A stretch of 64,000 bases of DNA from Dethiosulfatarculus sandiegensis (GTDB lineage: Bacteria > Desulfobacterota > Desulfarculia > Desulfarculales > Desulfarculaceae), in contig NZ_AZAC01000002.1 in the NCBI RefSeq assembly GCF_000931935.2, positions 124,001-188,000 on the forward strand. Reading direction: 5' to 3'. A program made the translations under genes and the position numbers. A model generated the notes under the pieces. The model saw nothing but the letters and a program-made list of their open reading frames with translations, made no database searches and was not told the DNA's origin. Of this stretch, positions 49,220-57,715 are shown piece by piece; position 1 is the stretch's first letter; each line of letters starts with the position of its first letter.

Positions 49220-49978
49220 CTAGGCGTCCTTCAGACGCATGGTCGGCTCACCAAACAGGGAGAATTTGAGCCAATCAAAACCGAATTTCAGGAGTTCCAG
49301 ATCGTCTTCACCAATGGCCTGCATGCGTTCAGGCTCGATATCGAAAAGTTGGGTCATCCTGCCTTGGCTGGCCAGCGCGCGGAAGGCCTCCAGCCGGTAA
49401 CAGGCCAGAAAGAACATGCGCATCTTTTTGGCTATCACCTCACTGTCTGCATCCACCGGCTGACGGGTGATAAGGGGCAGGAAGAGATCGTTCACCTGAT
49501 TATAGGTCTCAAGACCCTGGTCCTTGGTCCAGGTCTCCGGGGACCATTTTGCCCCTTTTAAAAAGCCTTGGCAATGATCTTCCCTGACCAGAAAGAATGA
49601 TTCCTCGAGAGAGTCGTCATATTGCTTTCTGGTGGCGCGCCCCAGGGGGTAGGTGCGACAGGCTCCGGGCCTGTCTTGATAAACTGTGCAGCCTTTTTCC
49701 AGGGAAACAAAGGGGCAGAGCCCCTCTGCGTCCCGGTTCATTTTGAGCTTCACCTGAGGCCAGCCGTTTTGCCCTGGCTCCACGTCCGCGTATCTTTCCA
49801 GAAACTCATCCGAGGAGATGCCAAGGTGAGTGCGCAGACGCAAAATATCATAGGGCGTGAGCACCAGATTCAGCCTGCGGCAGCATTGGTTGAAACAGGA
49901 GACCTGGGGATTGCAGGCAAAGGTGAAACCATCTTCTCCCAGCTCGCTGAATCTTTTGTCCCGTTTGTCCGGCAGCAC
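49220..49978 (-). CDS. YkgJ-family Cys-cluster protein
   Basis: A 252-residue protein with the YkgJ (UPF0153) pattern of Cys residues: FACNPQVSCFNQCC near residue 20-33, GLCPFVSLEKGCTVYQDRPG and ACRTYPL, plus a late REDHCQG. These are thought to bind an Fe-S cluster or zinc. The C-terminal 110 residues are helical. GTG start overlaps the stop of its upstream paralogue by one nucleotide, so they are coupled. The family function is unknown. Confidence 0.85.
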   Translation of the reverse strand: MLPDKRDKRFSELGEDGFTFACNPQVSCFNQCCRRLNLVLTPYDILRLRTHLGISSDEFLERYADVEPGQNGWPQVKLKMNRDAEGLCPFVSLEKGCTVYQDRPGACRTYPLGRATRKQYDDSLEESFFLVREDHCQGFLKGAKWSPETWTKDQGLETYNQVNDLFLPLITRQPVDADSEVIAKKMRMFFLACYRLEAFRALASQGRMTQLFDIEPERMQAIGEDDLELLKFGFDWLKFSLFGEPTMRLKDA

Positions 49979-50730
49979 TAGCCGGCTTCCTTGGCCGCCT
50001 TGATGGCGCTTTCTTTGACCGTGAGGGTTTTTTGGCCCAACAGCCCGAATTTAACCCAATCAAAGCCCAGGTCCAACATGGCCACGTCTTCGGTTCTACA
50101 GATATCTATTCTTTCCTGGTCCAGTTCGAATTTATCCAGGAAGCTGGATTCAAAGATCAGCTTTCTGAAGCCGTCTACATCATAGAGCGCAGTGATGATC
50201 ATGTTCAGAATTTGCTGGTTTTCAATATCCAGTTTGCGCATGAATTCATGGGCGGCCAGGGCGTCATAGCTTCCGTCGGATTCCTTGGACTGGGTGGCCC
50301 CCTGGTCTTTAAGCCAGGACTTTACCTGCCAGTCGTCGCCCTTGACCAGACCATGACAGCGGTCACCGGTGGCAATTACACTGAAACCGCCGGCTCCCGC
50401 CTCATCCAGGGGGAACATGCGGCAGGCCCAGGGGCGGTGGGCATAGATGAGACAGCCGTGAGGGCGAACAAAAAAGCATTTGTTGTTGTCCTCGGTATTC
50501 ATGCGGAGCTGCACCAGGGGAAGGTGCCGATCAGGGACCACCACCACATCGGTGTATTTTTTCAAGAATTCGGTGGAGGTCATTTCAAGGGCGGTTTTCA
50601 TGCGGATGACATCATTGGGGGTGAGAAAGATATTCACATCCCGGCAACAGGAAGTATAGCATTCAAGGCCGCTGTGACAGGCAAAACAGAAATGATCTTC
50701 AAGTGTTAGAGCCTTTTTCTCTTGTGTCAT
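49978..50730 (-). CDS. YkgJ-family Cys-cluster protein (paralogue of next gene)
   Basis: A 250-residue YkgJ-family protein: FACHSGLECYTSCCRDVNIF, NKCFFVRPHGCLIYAHRPWA, CRMFPLDEAG and TGDRCHGL give the same Cys ladder as its downstream neighbour. Both end with a similar LxFGFDWLKF / LDLGFDWVKF motif. The ATG at 50730 follows GAGG with 8-nt spacing; the longer frame to 50949 runs through the GGGGACCCC repeats and is rejected. Tandem duplication followed by divergence is the simple reading; a heterodimer is possible. Confidence 0.86.
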   Translation of the reverse strand: MTQEKKALTLEDHFCFACHSGLECYTSCCRDVNIFLTPNDVIRMKTALEMTSTEFLKKYTDVVVVPDRHLPLVQLRMNTEDNNKCFFVRPHGCLIYAHRPWACRMFPLDEAGAGGFSVIATGDRCHGLVKGDDWQVKSWLKDQGATQSKESDGSYDALAAHEFMRKLDIENQQILNMIITALYDVDGFRKLIFESSFLDKFELDQERIDICRTEDVAMLDLGFDWVKFGLLGQKTLTVKESAIKAAKEAG

Positions 50731-51240
50731 GATCCATCCTCGACCTTCCCTTGCCCCTTTTTGAAGGCAGGGGATTAGAGACTTAGTGCAGGTTCGTTTA
50801 CAAACAAGCCTGTTGCGGGTTAATGATATACCCAAAAATTCAAGTTTTTGGGCCTCCCTAACGGCCCCTGAAACTCTACGAGTTTTGGGGACCCCGAATG
50901 AACACCCCTGAAACTCTACGAGTTTTGGGGACCCCGAATGACGGGTCATTTCGGTGTTAGTGTTAATATTATTAATAATTTTAATAAGTTAGTAAGATTA
51001 CACTTTACCGGCTTACCTTTCACAAAACCCGGGAGGGCTTTATCTGTAAGCCGTTAGTACTTTTTTGCACATGCTAAGGCTTATACCAGCCTTTATCGCT
51101 AGGGTCAATTCACATGCCAGGACTTTGTCTCTGTTCGCAAGCCCATTAGAGAAAGGCAACCTTTCGCGTATCATGAAGATTGCACTATTTCACAAACCAG
51201 GTAGGGGCATAATGCACGATTGGGGGCAAAACACCAAATA
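50731..51240. other. Intergenic region between the YkgJ pair and the kor operon terminator
   Basis: About 510 bp with no supported gene. It holds the hairpin array listed at 50831-50941 and an AT-rich part (50950-51000). It should contain the promoter of the YkgJ pair. Confidence 0.4.
50831..50941. repeat. Tandem hairpin array of the GGGGACCCC family (locus B)
   Basis: Two identical 37-nt units (50865-50901 and 50905-50941), repeated with a 40-nt period, each fold as CCCC-TGAAACTC-TAC-GAGTTTT-GGGG followed by ACCCCGAATGA. A degenerate first unit CCCAAAAA/TTTTTGGG precedes them (50831-50852). It shares the tail GGGGACCCC with locus A at 17227-17299, but the arms differ with matching changes. 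Confidence 0.75.
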
Positions 51241-51283
51241 AAAAAACGCCCACCATTCCTTAAAGAAATGGTGGGCGTTTTTG
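51241..51283 (-). terminator. Intrinsic terminator of the kor operon
   Basis: Stem AAAAACGCCCACCATT/AATGGTGGGCGTTTTT with T-rich flanks lies about 60 bp after the korC stop. Confidence 0.9.
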
Positions 51284-51340
51284 GGTCAGGACTCTGCCTG
51301 GGCCCTTGGTCCGGGCTTGCAGATTATGAGTGTGCGGTTG

Positions 51341-51952
51341 TCAGATATCCGCTGCACTGGGTTCGGGCATTTCCGGTTCGGCGATCTCGGCATAATCCTT
51401 GGCCATTTTGGCCCCAAGGCTGAGCGCCTTTTTGTTGAGCGCCTCGGTGCCTTTGGGAACCCTGGCCATAAGGGCTTTTTCCAGGGATTTTCTGCTTACC
51501 AGGTCTGTAAGCTCGCAGATGGCGCCCAAGGCGATGACATTGGCCACCATGGGCTTTTTAAGCTTGTCCCTGGCCATGGCCGTAAAGGGCAACTTGATGG
51601 CCCGGCTGCTGGGGGGATGGGTCACCAGGTCGGCGTCCACGATCATCCAGGCTGCAGGATTCAAATCCCAGCAATAGGTGTCTGCCGACTGCTGGGTAAG
51701 GGCCAGGAGCAGATCCACCCGGTTGCACAGGGGATAATCTATATCCTCGTCGCTTATGATGACCTCGGCCTTGCTGGCTCCGCCCCTGGCTTCAGGGCCG
51801 TAGGACTGCACCATGGCGACTTTGCGCCCGTCATAAAGGCCGCATGCCTCGGCCAGCACCAGTCCCGCCAGGATCAGTCCCTGGCCGCCGCTGCCTGCCA
51901 GACGGACTTCGACCCTTGGCTGGGGCAAGGTGTTTTTGCCTTGAGCCGTCAT
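51341..51952 (-). CDS. korC: 2-oxoacid:ferredoxin oxidoreductase, gamma subunit
   Basis: A 203-residue subunit with EVRLAGSGGQGLILAGLVLA at the start, MVQSYGPEARGGASKAEVII and NVIALGAICELTDLV, typical of the gamma (CoA-binding) subunit of KGOR-type enzymes. The ATG at 51952 overlaps the korB stop by 4 nt (ATGA); the longer frame lies within korB. It is the last gene of the operon. Confidence 0.93.
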   Translation of the reverse strand: MTAQGKNTLPQPRVEVRLAGSGGQGLILAGLVLAEACGLYDGRKVAMVQSYGPEARGGASKAEVIISDEDIDYPLCNRVDLLLALTQQSADTYCWDLNPAAWMIVDADLVTHPPSSRAIKLPFTAMARDKLKKPMVANVIALGAICELTDLVSRKSLEKALMARVPKGTEALNKKALSLGAKMAKDYAEIAEPEMPEPSAADI

Positions 51953-52791
51953 TTTTTGCCCTCCTTGCCCGCCTTTTCGCAGATCCTTTGAAAGGCGTCC
52001 CAATAGGTTTCCTGCTCGCGGTCAACCAAAACGCCTGTGGCAAAGGATTCTTTCTTTTTGGCTTCGGGGAGCTCGTTATAGCGCTCCAACTTGACCCCGC
52101 GCTTTTTAAAGGATTTAAGCATATCAATCTGGCTGCCCAGTTTGTTCTGACGGCCAAAGTTGGTGTGGCAGGGGCTCAAGACCTCAACCACTGAAAATCC
52201 CGAATGGGTAAAGGCCTGGGCCAGGAGCTTGTCCAACTGGTTGACATGGAACACGGTGGAGCGGGCCACAAAAGAAGCACCCGCCGTGGCGGTAAGGGCG
52301 CAGATGTCAAAGGCCGGTTCAATATGTCCGTAGCGGGCGGTGGTCGCCTTGGCGCCCATGGGCGTGGTGGGGCTGTACTGTCCGCCGGTCATGCCGTAGT
52401 TGGAGTTGTTTACGATCACCGCGGTGATGTTCAGGTTGCGCCTGGCCGCGTGGATCAGGTGGTTTCCGCCGATGGCCGTGGCGTCGCCGTCGCCCATGAT
52501 GGTGATCACGTTCAGTTTGGGATTGCCCAGGTGGATGCCGGTGGCAAAGGTGAGCGCCCTGCCGTGGGTGGTGTGTACGCTGCCCACATCCACATAGACC
52601 GGCATTCTGCCGGTGCAGCCAATGCCGGAGACCAGGGCCACCTCGTCTTTAGTGAGTTCTGTCATATCCAAGGCGCGCACCAAGGAGCCCAAGAGGATCC
52701 CCAGGCCGCAGCCCGGGCACCAGACGTGGGGGAACTTCTTGTCGTGCCGCAACCACTTGTAGACCGGCTTATCTGTAGGTAAAGCCGCCAT
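51949..52791 (-). CDS. korB: 2-oxoacid:ferredoxin oxidoreductase, beta (TPP-binding) subunit
   Basis: A 280-residue subunit: HVWCPGCGLGILLG, SGIGCTGRMPVYVD and the thiamine-diphosphate motif starting GDGDATAIGGNHLIHAARRN and followed by VNNSNYGMTGGQYSP. The Cys residues fit the proximal cluster. It overlaps korA by 1 nt and korC by 4 nt. The complex oxidatively decarboxylates a 2-oxoacid (probably 2-oxoglutarate) to acyl-CoA while reducing ferredoxin, or runs in reverse. Confidence 0.94.
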   Translation of the reverse strand: MAALPTDKPVYKWLRHDKKFPHVWCPGCGLGILLGSLVRALDMTELTKDEVALVSGIGCTGRMPVYVDVGSVHTTHGRALTFATGIHLGNPKLNVITIMGDGDATAIGGNHLIHAARRNLNITAVIVNNSNYGMTGGQYSPTTPMGAKATTARYGHIEPAFDICALTATAGASFVARSTVFHVNQLDKLLAQAFTHSGFSVVEVLSPCHTNFGRQNKLGSQIDMLKSFKKRGVKLERYNELPEAKKKESFATGVLVDREQETYWDAFQRICEKAGKEGKK

Positions 52792-53930
52792 TACAGCACC
52801 TCCCGCATACGGCTAAGGATCTCATCGGGGGTGATCATGGTCCCGTCCATCTTGCTGTGCCGGTAAACGCTGGTGCGACCGGCGTTGACTCTCTTGACCT
52901 CACGGGCCATCTGACCCATGTTCAACTCGGGAACAATCACCGCTTTTTTGCCTTCAAGAGCCATTTCAACCGCCTGGCGGGGGAAAGGCCACAGGCTAAG
53001 GAGCTGCAACAGCCCCACCTTGATGCCCCGTTCGCGCGCCATGCGCACAGCCGCCCTGGCGCTCCTGGCGGTGCAGCCATAGGCAATGATCGCCAGGTCC
53101 GCATCTTCCATGGAGTAGGATTTGGTGTATTGCAGATCCTTGAAGTGGCGGCTGATTTTTTCGAACATCCTATTATAGAATGGTTCTACTTCGTCTACCC
53201 TGCGGGTGGGGAAGCCCCGCTCGTCATGCACCAGGCCGGTGACATGGTAGCGGTAGCCTTCGCCTAAGTCGGCCAGCCTCGGGATCAATGAACCGTCGGT
53301 TTTGTACGGTGTGTACCAGTCCGGCGGCACGGTGGGCTGGCGGCGGTTTATGATCTCAATATCCTTGTCCTTCGGCAGGGAGACCTTTTCCCTCATGTGG
53401 GCCACGGTCTCGTCGGAGAGCAGGATAACCGGAGTGCGGTAGCGTTCGGCATGGTTAAATGCCAAGACAGTCAGCTCATAGGACTCGGCCACGCTGGAGG
53501 GGCAGAGCACGATAGCCGGATGATCGCCGTGGGTGCCCCAACGGGCCTGTTGCACATCGCCCTGGGCCACGTTGGTGGGCAGCCCGGTGCTGGGGCCGGC
53601 CCTCATCACGTTCACAAGCACCATGGGAATCTCGGCAATACAGCCGTAACCCAGGTTTTCCTGCATCAGGGAGAAGCCCGGGCCGCTGGTGGCGGTCATT
53701 GCCTTGCGCCCGGTGAGTGAGGCCCCCAGGCAACATCCCACACTGGCGATTTCATCTTCCATTTGAATAAAGGGATTGCCTTTTTTAGGCAATTCCCGGC
53801 TCATGATCTCGGTAATCTCGCTGGCAGGGGTGATTGGGTAGCCCGCGAAAAAGTCACACCCTGCGGCCAGGGCTCCATAGGCGATGGCCTCGTTGCCCTG
53901 CATCAAACGGGCTTGCTGCCTTTTAGGCAC
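52791..53930 (-). CDS. korA: 2-oxoacid:ferredoxin oxidoreductase, alpha subunit
   Basis: A 379-residue subunit: MQGNEAIAYGALAAGCDFFA, YPITPASEI, ATSGPGFSLMQENLGY, PSTGLPTNVAQGDVQQARWG, the HGDHP site and AIIAYGCTARSARAAVRMAR. The GTG at 53930 (GGAGGAG upstream) overlaps the korD end by 8 nt. KGOR alpha subunits have this length; POR or VOR subunits are less similar in motif detail (from memory). Confidence 0.93.
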   Translation of the reverse strand: MPKRQQARLMQGNEAIAYGALAAGCDFFAGYPITPASEITEIMSRELPKKGNPFIQMEDEIASVGCCLGASLTGRKAMTATSGPGFSLMQENLGYGCIAEIPMVLVNVMRAGPSTGLPTNVAQGDVQQARWGTHGDHPAIVLCPSSVAESYELTVLAFNHAERYRTPVILLSDETVAHMREKVSLPKDKDIEIINRRQPTVPPDWYTPYKTDGSLIPRLADLGEGYRYHVTGLVHDERGFPTRRVDEVEPFYNRMFEKISRHFKDLQYTKSYSMEDADLAIIAYGCTARSARAAVRMARERGIKVGLLQLLSLWPFPRQAVEMALEGKKAVIVPELNMGQMAREVKRVNAGRTSVYRHSKMDGTMITPDEILSRMREVL

Positions 53931-54273
53931 CGTTCTCCTCCCCATCGGCCGCCATGGGGGCCAGCCTTTCAGGACTGTGGTTTGGGCTCACATTCGAGCC
54001 GGGTGTGCCGGGTGAGGGCGCATTTTTCTTTTCTTTTTCGCCATCTGTGGGTTTCCCCACAGTGATGGCGAAGTCTGGACACAGCTTTTCGCACAAGCCG
54101 CAGGCAATGCAGCGCTCGGGCTGAGCCTGATAGGGATAACCCCACTCATCGGACTCAAGCACCTTTCTGGGACAGAATGCCACACAGTTGCCGCAACGCT
54201 TGCACCAAGCGTGGTACAGACTCACTTTGCTCTCGACCTTGTCTCCTTTGGCCGAGGCTTTCTTGGCGCTCAA
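53923..54273 (-). CDS. korD: 2-oxoacid:ferredoxin oxidoreductase, delta (2x[4Fe-4S] ferredoxin) subunit
   Basis: A 116-residue protein with two cluster motifs, CKRCGNCVAFCPRKVL and CIACGLCEKLCPDFAI. A Pro/Ser-rich tail of about 35 residues (GKPTDGEKEKKNAPSPGTPG) is longer than usual in KorD. The TTG start overlaps the upstream thioesterase stop by 3 nt (TTGA). It accepts electrons from the catalytic subunits. Confidence 0.92.
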   Translation of the reverse strand: MSAKKASAKGDKVESKVSLYHAWCKRCGNCVAFCPRKVLESDEWGYPYQAQPERCIACGLCEKLCPDFAITVGKPTDGEKEKKNAPSPGTPGSNVSPNHSPERLAPMAADGEENGA

Positions 54274-54689
54274 TTTTCGCCTCCCTGGGCGGCTTTTTTG
54301 GCCGCCACGGAATCCAGGAATTTGGCGCGGTCAACCAGAAAACGCACATGGACCCCGTGCGCCACCTGATCCCGCCCATCCTGGGCGCTGACGTTAAAAA
54401 CAAGCTTGCTGCCCTTGGTTTCGACCAATTCCGCCGAAGCGGTCACGGTAAAGCCCTCCGGGGTGGGGGCCAGGTGGTCCATCTCCATGCGGGATCCCAC
54501 GCACATTTGGTCCGGATGCAAAAAAACCTCCACGCAGGCCAAAGAAGCCTTTTCCAGGAGGGTCATTAAAGTCATGGAGGATAAAACCTCCACACCAGGG
54601 TTGCCAAAGGAGGATGCCAAGTCCTCTTGTCGCACCAGGGCTCGGGCCTTTCCTTTTAGTCCGGGTCGAATCGAAGCGTTGGTCCCCAT
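54270..54689 (-). CDS. FlK-like hotdog thioesterase at head of kor operon
   Basis: A 139-residue hotdog-fold protein: LVRQEDLASSFGNPGVEVLS, MTLMTLLEKASLACVEVFLH, SRMEMDHLAPTPEG and HVRFLVDRAKFLD, the pattern of the FlK/fluoroacetyl-CoA thioesterase-like family. The ATG at 54689 has GGAGG 5 nt upstream; the longer frame lacks homology. It is the first gene of the unit and is translationally coupled to korD, implying that its substrate is the acyl-CoA formed or used by the Kor complex (inference). Confidence 0.83.
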   Translation of the reverse strand: MGTNASIRPGLKGKARALVRQEDLASSFGNPGVEVLSSMTLMTLLEKASLACVEVFLHPDQMCVGSRMEMDHLAPTPEGFTVTASAELVETKGSKLVFNVSAQDGRDQVAHGVHVRFLVDRAKFLDSVAAKKAAQGGEN

Positions 54690-54909
54690 CCGGTCCTCCA
54701 TTCGGGCCGCATGCCTTTCTTTCTCCATATTTTGCACCGAAACATGGAGTAAAAACAGATCCAAAACCAATTTCTTCCGCTCAACTTCACGGTCCTCCTA
54801 GTTTAGCGTTCCCCCTGGAGCCCTGCAAGGACAAGATGCGTAGTTTTTCTACCCAAAAACAAAATTGTCTACTAAAATAAAGGTGTATAAAAAGAAAGTA
54901 CTTGGGTTC

Positions 54910-54938
54910 TTGACACCCCCCAAAGGTCATGGTAAGAA
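54910..54938 (+). promoter_or_regulatory. Promoter of the tRNA-Lys/tRNA-Glu unit
   Basis: Consensus TTGACA (54910-54915), a 17-bp spacer and TAAGAA (54933-54938), about 19 bp before the mature tRNA-Lys 5' end. Confidence 0.7.
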
Positions 54939-54956
54939 ACCAAATCCTAACCGGTT

Positions 54957-55032
54957 GGGCCGTTAACTCAGTTGGTAGAGTATCTGCCTTTTAAGCAGAG
55001 AGTCGCGTGTTCGAGCCACGCACGGCCCACCA
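54957..55032 (+). tRNA. tRNA-Lys (anticodon TTT)
   Basis: A 76-nt cloverleaf with acceptor GGGCCGT/ACGGCCC, anticodon loop CTTTTAA (TTT), T-loop TTCGAGC and an encoded CCA at 55030-55032. Confidence 0.97.
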
Positions 55033-55041
55033 ACAAAATAA

Positions 55042-55119
<78 letters not shown>

Positions 55120-55130
55120 AATAGATATCA

Positions 55131-55164
55131 ATAGGCTAGCCGCTTTTGGCTAGCCTATTTTTTT
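55131..55164 (+). terminator. Intrinsic terminator of the tRNA unit
   Basis: ATAGGCTAGC/GCTAGCCTAT stem with an 8-nt loop and six or seven following T residues. It overlaps the end of the integrase remnant. Confidence 0.9.
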
Positions 55165-55520
55165 GAGCAAGCAGCTCAATATCGGGCCTTGCGTCAGTGT
55201 AATTTCCTTCTAAATATATCTCGGTAGTGGTCTGCCTCTGGCGCCTCAGTATCTACTGAACCCGTTTGATCCCCATTTTTTGAACGTCATTCAAGTACCT
55301 GGCCATTGAATGCCGGATATCTTGATAACCGAACGGCTCAACACGGTTCAACCCCGGCCTGCTGGCAAAGGCCAGGGTATTCCTTCCACCCGTCCTTGAC
55401 CTTCTTTTGATATCCAACCGGCAGCCTGTGAGCACGCTGCCGGGCGGTGGTGTTCTCGCCATGCTCATCAAGCTGGTAGTAGAAGGGGAAAAGGTATGGA
55501 CTGGACCGTTTTCTGGACAA
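55136..55520 (-). pseudogene. Tyrosine-recombinase (phage-type integrase) C-terminal remnant
   Basis: An upstream frame gives SPYLFPFYYQLDEHGENTTA and GWKEYPGLCQQAGVE. After a frameshift near 55345, VEPFGYQDIRHSMARYLNDV carries the Arg-His catalytic core of lambda-type integrases (FGFHDLRHTFASYL in relatives, here with Gln for the first His). An in-frame TAG (55253) is followed by ILRRQRQTTTEIYLEG, which holds the expected catalytic Tyr. The end reaches the tRNA terminator. Position directly after tRNA-Glu is classic for an integrase. Confidence 0.75.
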
Positions 55521-55576
55521 TGATTGCGGCTGTGGCTCTTTATGTGGTCGTGGCGGTGGATAAGCTTTTTTTATAA
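55496..55576 (+). CDS. 26-residue single-TM micro-protein (copy 1)
   Basis: ATG preceded by AAGGGGAAAAGGT. The protein is a 26-residue hydrophobic helix, MDWTVFWTMIAAVALYVVVA followed by VDKLFL. A homologous short frame at 56838-56891 shares YVVVAVD and about 33 bp of DNA (55541-55573). It may be a genuine membrane micro-protein or part of a repeated sequence. Confidence 0.45.
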   Translation: MDWTVFWTMIAAVALYVVVAVDKLFL

Positions 55577-55632
55577 GGGGAATACCGAAAAAGGCACCAG
55601 CAACCTGGCACCCTTTGTGAGCCCCCTATTTT

Positions 55633-56502
55633 TTAACCCAGATTATTTAGGCTCGAATTAAATAACCGCTTTTGGCAATGCAATGTAGTTATCAAGTTAA
55701 GATGCCTGCTGTGAACTCTCAGCGGAAAGCGATGTATTTTAATAGATTTGAAATATCGCTTTACGGCCTTTTCGATTTGCCAGATACAATTGATGTGTTC
55801 AATCTCGATCAAGCGATCATAATTTAGGCTCAGGGAATCAAAATGCTTTTTGGAGCTCAGCCATCTACCAGCGCCCCATGCCAGACCGCCCTCATTGGGA
55901 ATGCTTATATAAAAGCTGCCATAATCCGTGAGAACCCGGCACACTTCTTCCAAACATAGATCGAGAAAAGCGAGATGCTCTAAATTGTAAACGGAAATGA
56001 TGGTATCAAAAATATTATTATCAAAGGGCAGGTTGTAGGCGTCTCCCCTTACTGCAAAATGATCACCGGGGCCGCTTTTTTCACGGATGGAAAACGATTT
56101 GAGGGTCTCCATATCCATATCGAGTCCGATATAGGTTTCAACATCGCCACAAAAATCAAGATGAGCTCCATCTCCACAGCCGATATCGAGCAGCCAATTG
56201 CTGGACTGACCATGCCTCCAATTGCTAATAATCCGATGACCAGCCATTTGAATCCAACTCAGCGGACCACTGGATCTGTAAGAATAGTCGTGTCCCTCCC
56301 TCCACATGTTTTGCCATTTCAAATAGTGTTTATCTTCATACAATAGAGGTAAACGGATGCGGGATTTAGGGCGGGCGTCGAGGATTTTGTCAATATACTT
56401 TATATTCCGGTGACACTTATCACAAACAAATCGGTCGGTGGCTACGGCTAAATCGCTGCTTAGACAATCAGGGCAGCGCAGTATCGGTGACAGAACTTCC
56501 AT
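55633..56502 (-). CDS. Class I SAM-dependent methyltransferase with N-terminal zinc-ribbon-like motif
   Basis: A 289-residue protein. The N-terminus has two Cys pairs (LRCPDCLS and FVCDKCHRN), a Trm112-like zinc ribbon. The methyltransferase core has LLDIGCGDGAHLDF (motif I), YIGLDMDMETLK (motif II), FDTIISVYNLEHLAFLDLCL (motif IV) and CRVLTDYGSFYISIPNEGG. The substrate is unknown; similar proteins occur in surface-glycan clusters. Base composition is more AT-rich than the core genes on the left, in line with transferred DNA. It is isolated in the island. Confidence 0.82.
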   Translation of the reverse strand: MEVLSPILRCPDCLSSDLAVATDRFVCDKCHRNIKYIDKILDARPKSRIRLPLLYEDKHYLKWQNMWREGHDYSYRSSGPLSWIQMAGHRIISNWRHGQSSNWLLDIGCGDGAHLDFCGDVETYIGLDMDMETLKSFSIREKSGPGDHFAVRGDAYNLPFDNNIFDTIISVYNLEHLAFLDLCLEEVCRVLTDYGSFYISIPNEGGLAWGAGRWLSSKKHFDSLSLNYDRLIEIEHINCIWQIEKAVKRYFKSIKIHRFPLRVHSRHLNLITTLHCQKRLFNSSLNNLG

Positions 56503-57193
56503 TGTTCCCCCGCGCCTTTAGTTTTGTGGGGCCTGCCTGAGCAAAGCAATGCAAGTTTCTGCCGCTCAAACCGCGAATTAGTCTTGTTTACTACTGATCA
56601 TCTTGGTTTTAAATTCACCACTTCGCGTATAGCATCCCCCCTTTTATTTAATGGTTTATGCATACTTTATACCATATACTAGTGGGTGAAATAGATTATA
56701 ATATTTTTTCTCTTCTTGAACAGATGATTGCAGCCAGCCCAATGCACAAGTAACCCGACCGTGGTTGAGCAGCCAGAGACGATTATAGTTGAGCCGGTAG
56801 TGGGTGAATCGGGTTGGGCCGCCTTGAGGACATACTGATGGTGGCCGTTATCATAAGTATGATTCTCTATGTGGTCGTGGCGGTGGATTAGCTTTTTTTG
56901 TAGTAAGGATAAGTTTTGAGACGCTCGTGTCCTGAAAGGCCGGGGATGTCTATCTTACCGAACACGGTCAAGGCGGTTTTGGGAAGAAATGCCTGTTTTT
57001 TCTTGGGGGGATGGAAAAACACTACTATAGCCAGTCAAATCCAACGGCTTAGGTGTTCTGCCCTTCAACGATAGACATATTTGTCGCTTTTGCGTTTGAT
57101 CAGTTTTTTTTGGGTGGTCATTTAATTCTCCTTATTTTGGATAACTTGGCGTTAATCCAGGAAATAAATCACCCCTCTAATTCTGACAAGGTG
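56503..57193. other. Gene-poor island region
   Basis: About 690 bp, AT-rich, with no gene beyond the micro-ORF at 56838. It appears to be decayed mobile or coding DNA. Confidence 0.4.
56838..56891 (+). other. 17-codon micro-ORF (copy 2)
   Basis: ATG preceded by GAGGA at 7 nt; encodes MVAVIISMILYVVVAVD. The 3' part repeats copy 1 (TATGTGGTCGTGGCGGTGGA followed by T/A-AGCTTTTTTT), with a TAG where copy 1 has AAG. Confidence 0.4.
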
Positions 57194-57715
57194 TCAACTC
57201 AAGCCCCTCGTCTGGCAGATAATCCGTTTGAGGTATTGTGACAATAAATCAGAACGACCGCTATGAACACCGGGATTGCATTTTAACTCAATATAATAAC
57301 GATCCACATATGCTGCGTAAATGAACCCTCCGATTACGTATGCTACCGCAGTTAAAGCAAATCCGATCGACAGCCCGATGGTTTCTTGCAGGTAGCCCAT
57401 CATGAGGGTACCGATCCCGATACCAATATCATAAGACAGCAAATAGGTTGTATTTGCCACTCCGCGTTTTGGGATCGAGGTTGTTCCCGAAACAAAAGCT
57501 TGAAAAAGCGGCTGTAAAATACCATAGCCAACCCCAAAAAGTAATGCAGCAATAAGTAAATGTATTCCAGTTGTCAGAAATGCATAGCTGGTCATTGTTG
57601 AAATTGAAATCACTAAACTGGCATAGACCAGCACACGATGCTTGCCAGCATCAATCATTTTCTGTGTTGTTAATTTGGATACCAGCATACCGACGACAAG
57701 GCAGATATAGAAGTA
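57194..57715 (-). pseudogene. Truncated MFS transporter (C-terminal part)
   Basis: The frame enters from the IS edge at 57715 (FYICLVVGMLVSKL) and runs to a stop at 57194. It has about four to five TM helices, among them LLIAALLFGVGYGILQPLFQ, RGVANTTYLLSYDIGIGIGT and GFALTAVAYVIGGFIYAAYV, typical of the C-terminal half of drug-type MFS carriers. The N-terminal half is absent, and nothing homologous follows the IS, so an IS-linked deletion is likely. There are no other interruptions, so the damage is recent. Confidence 0.78.
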
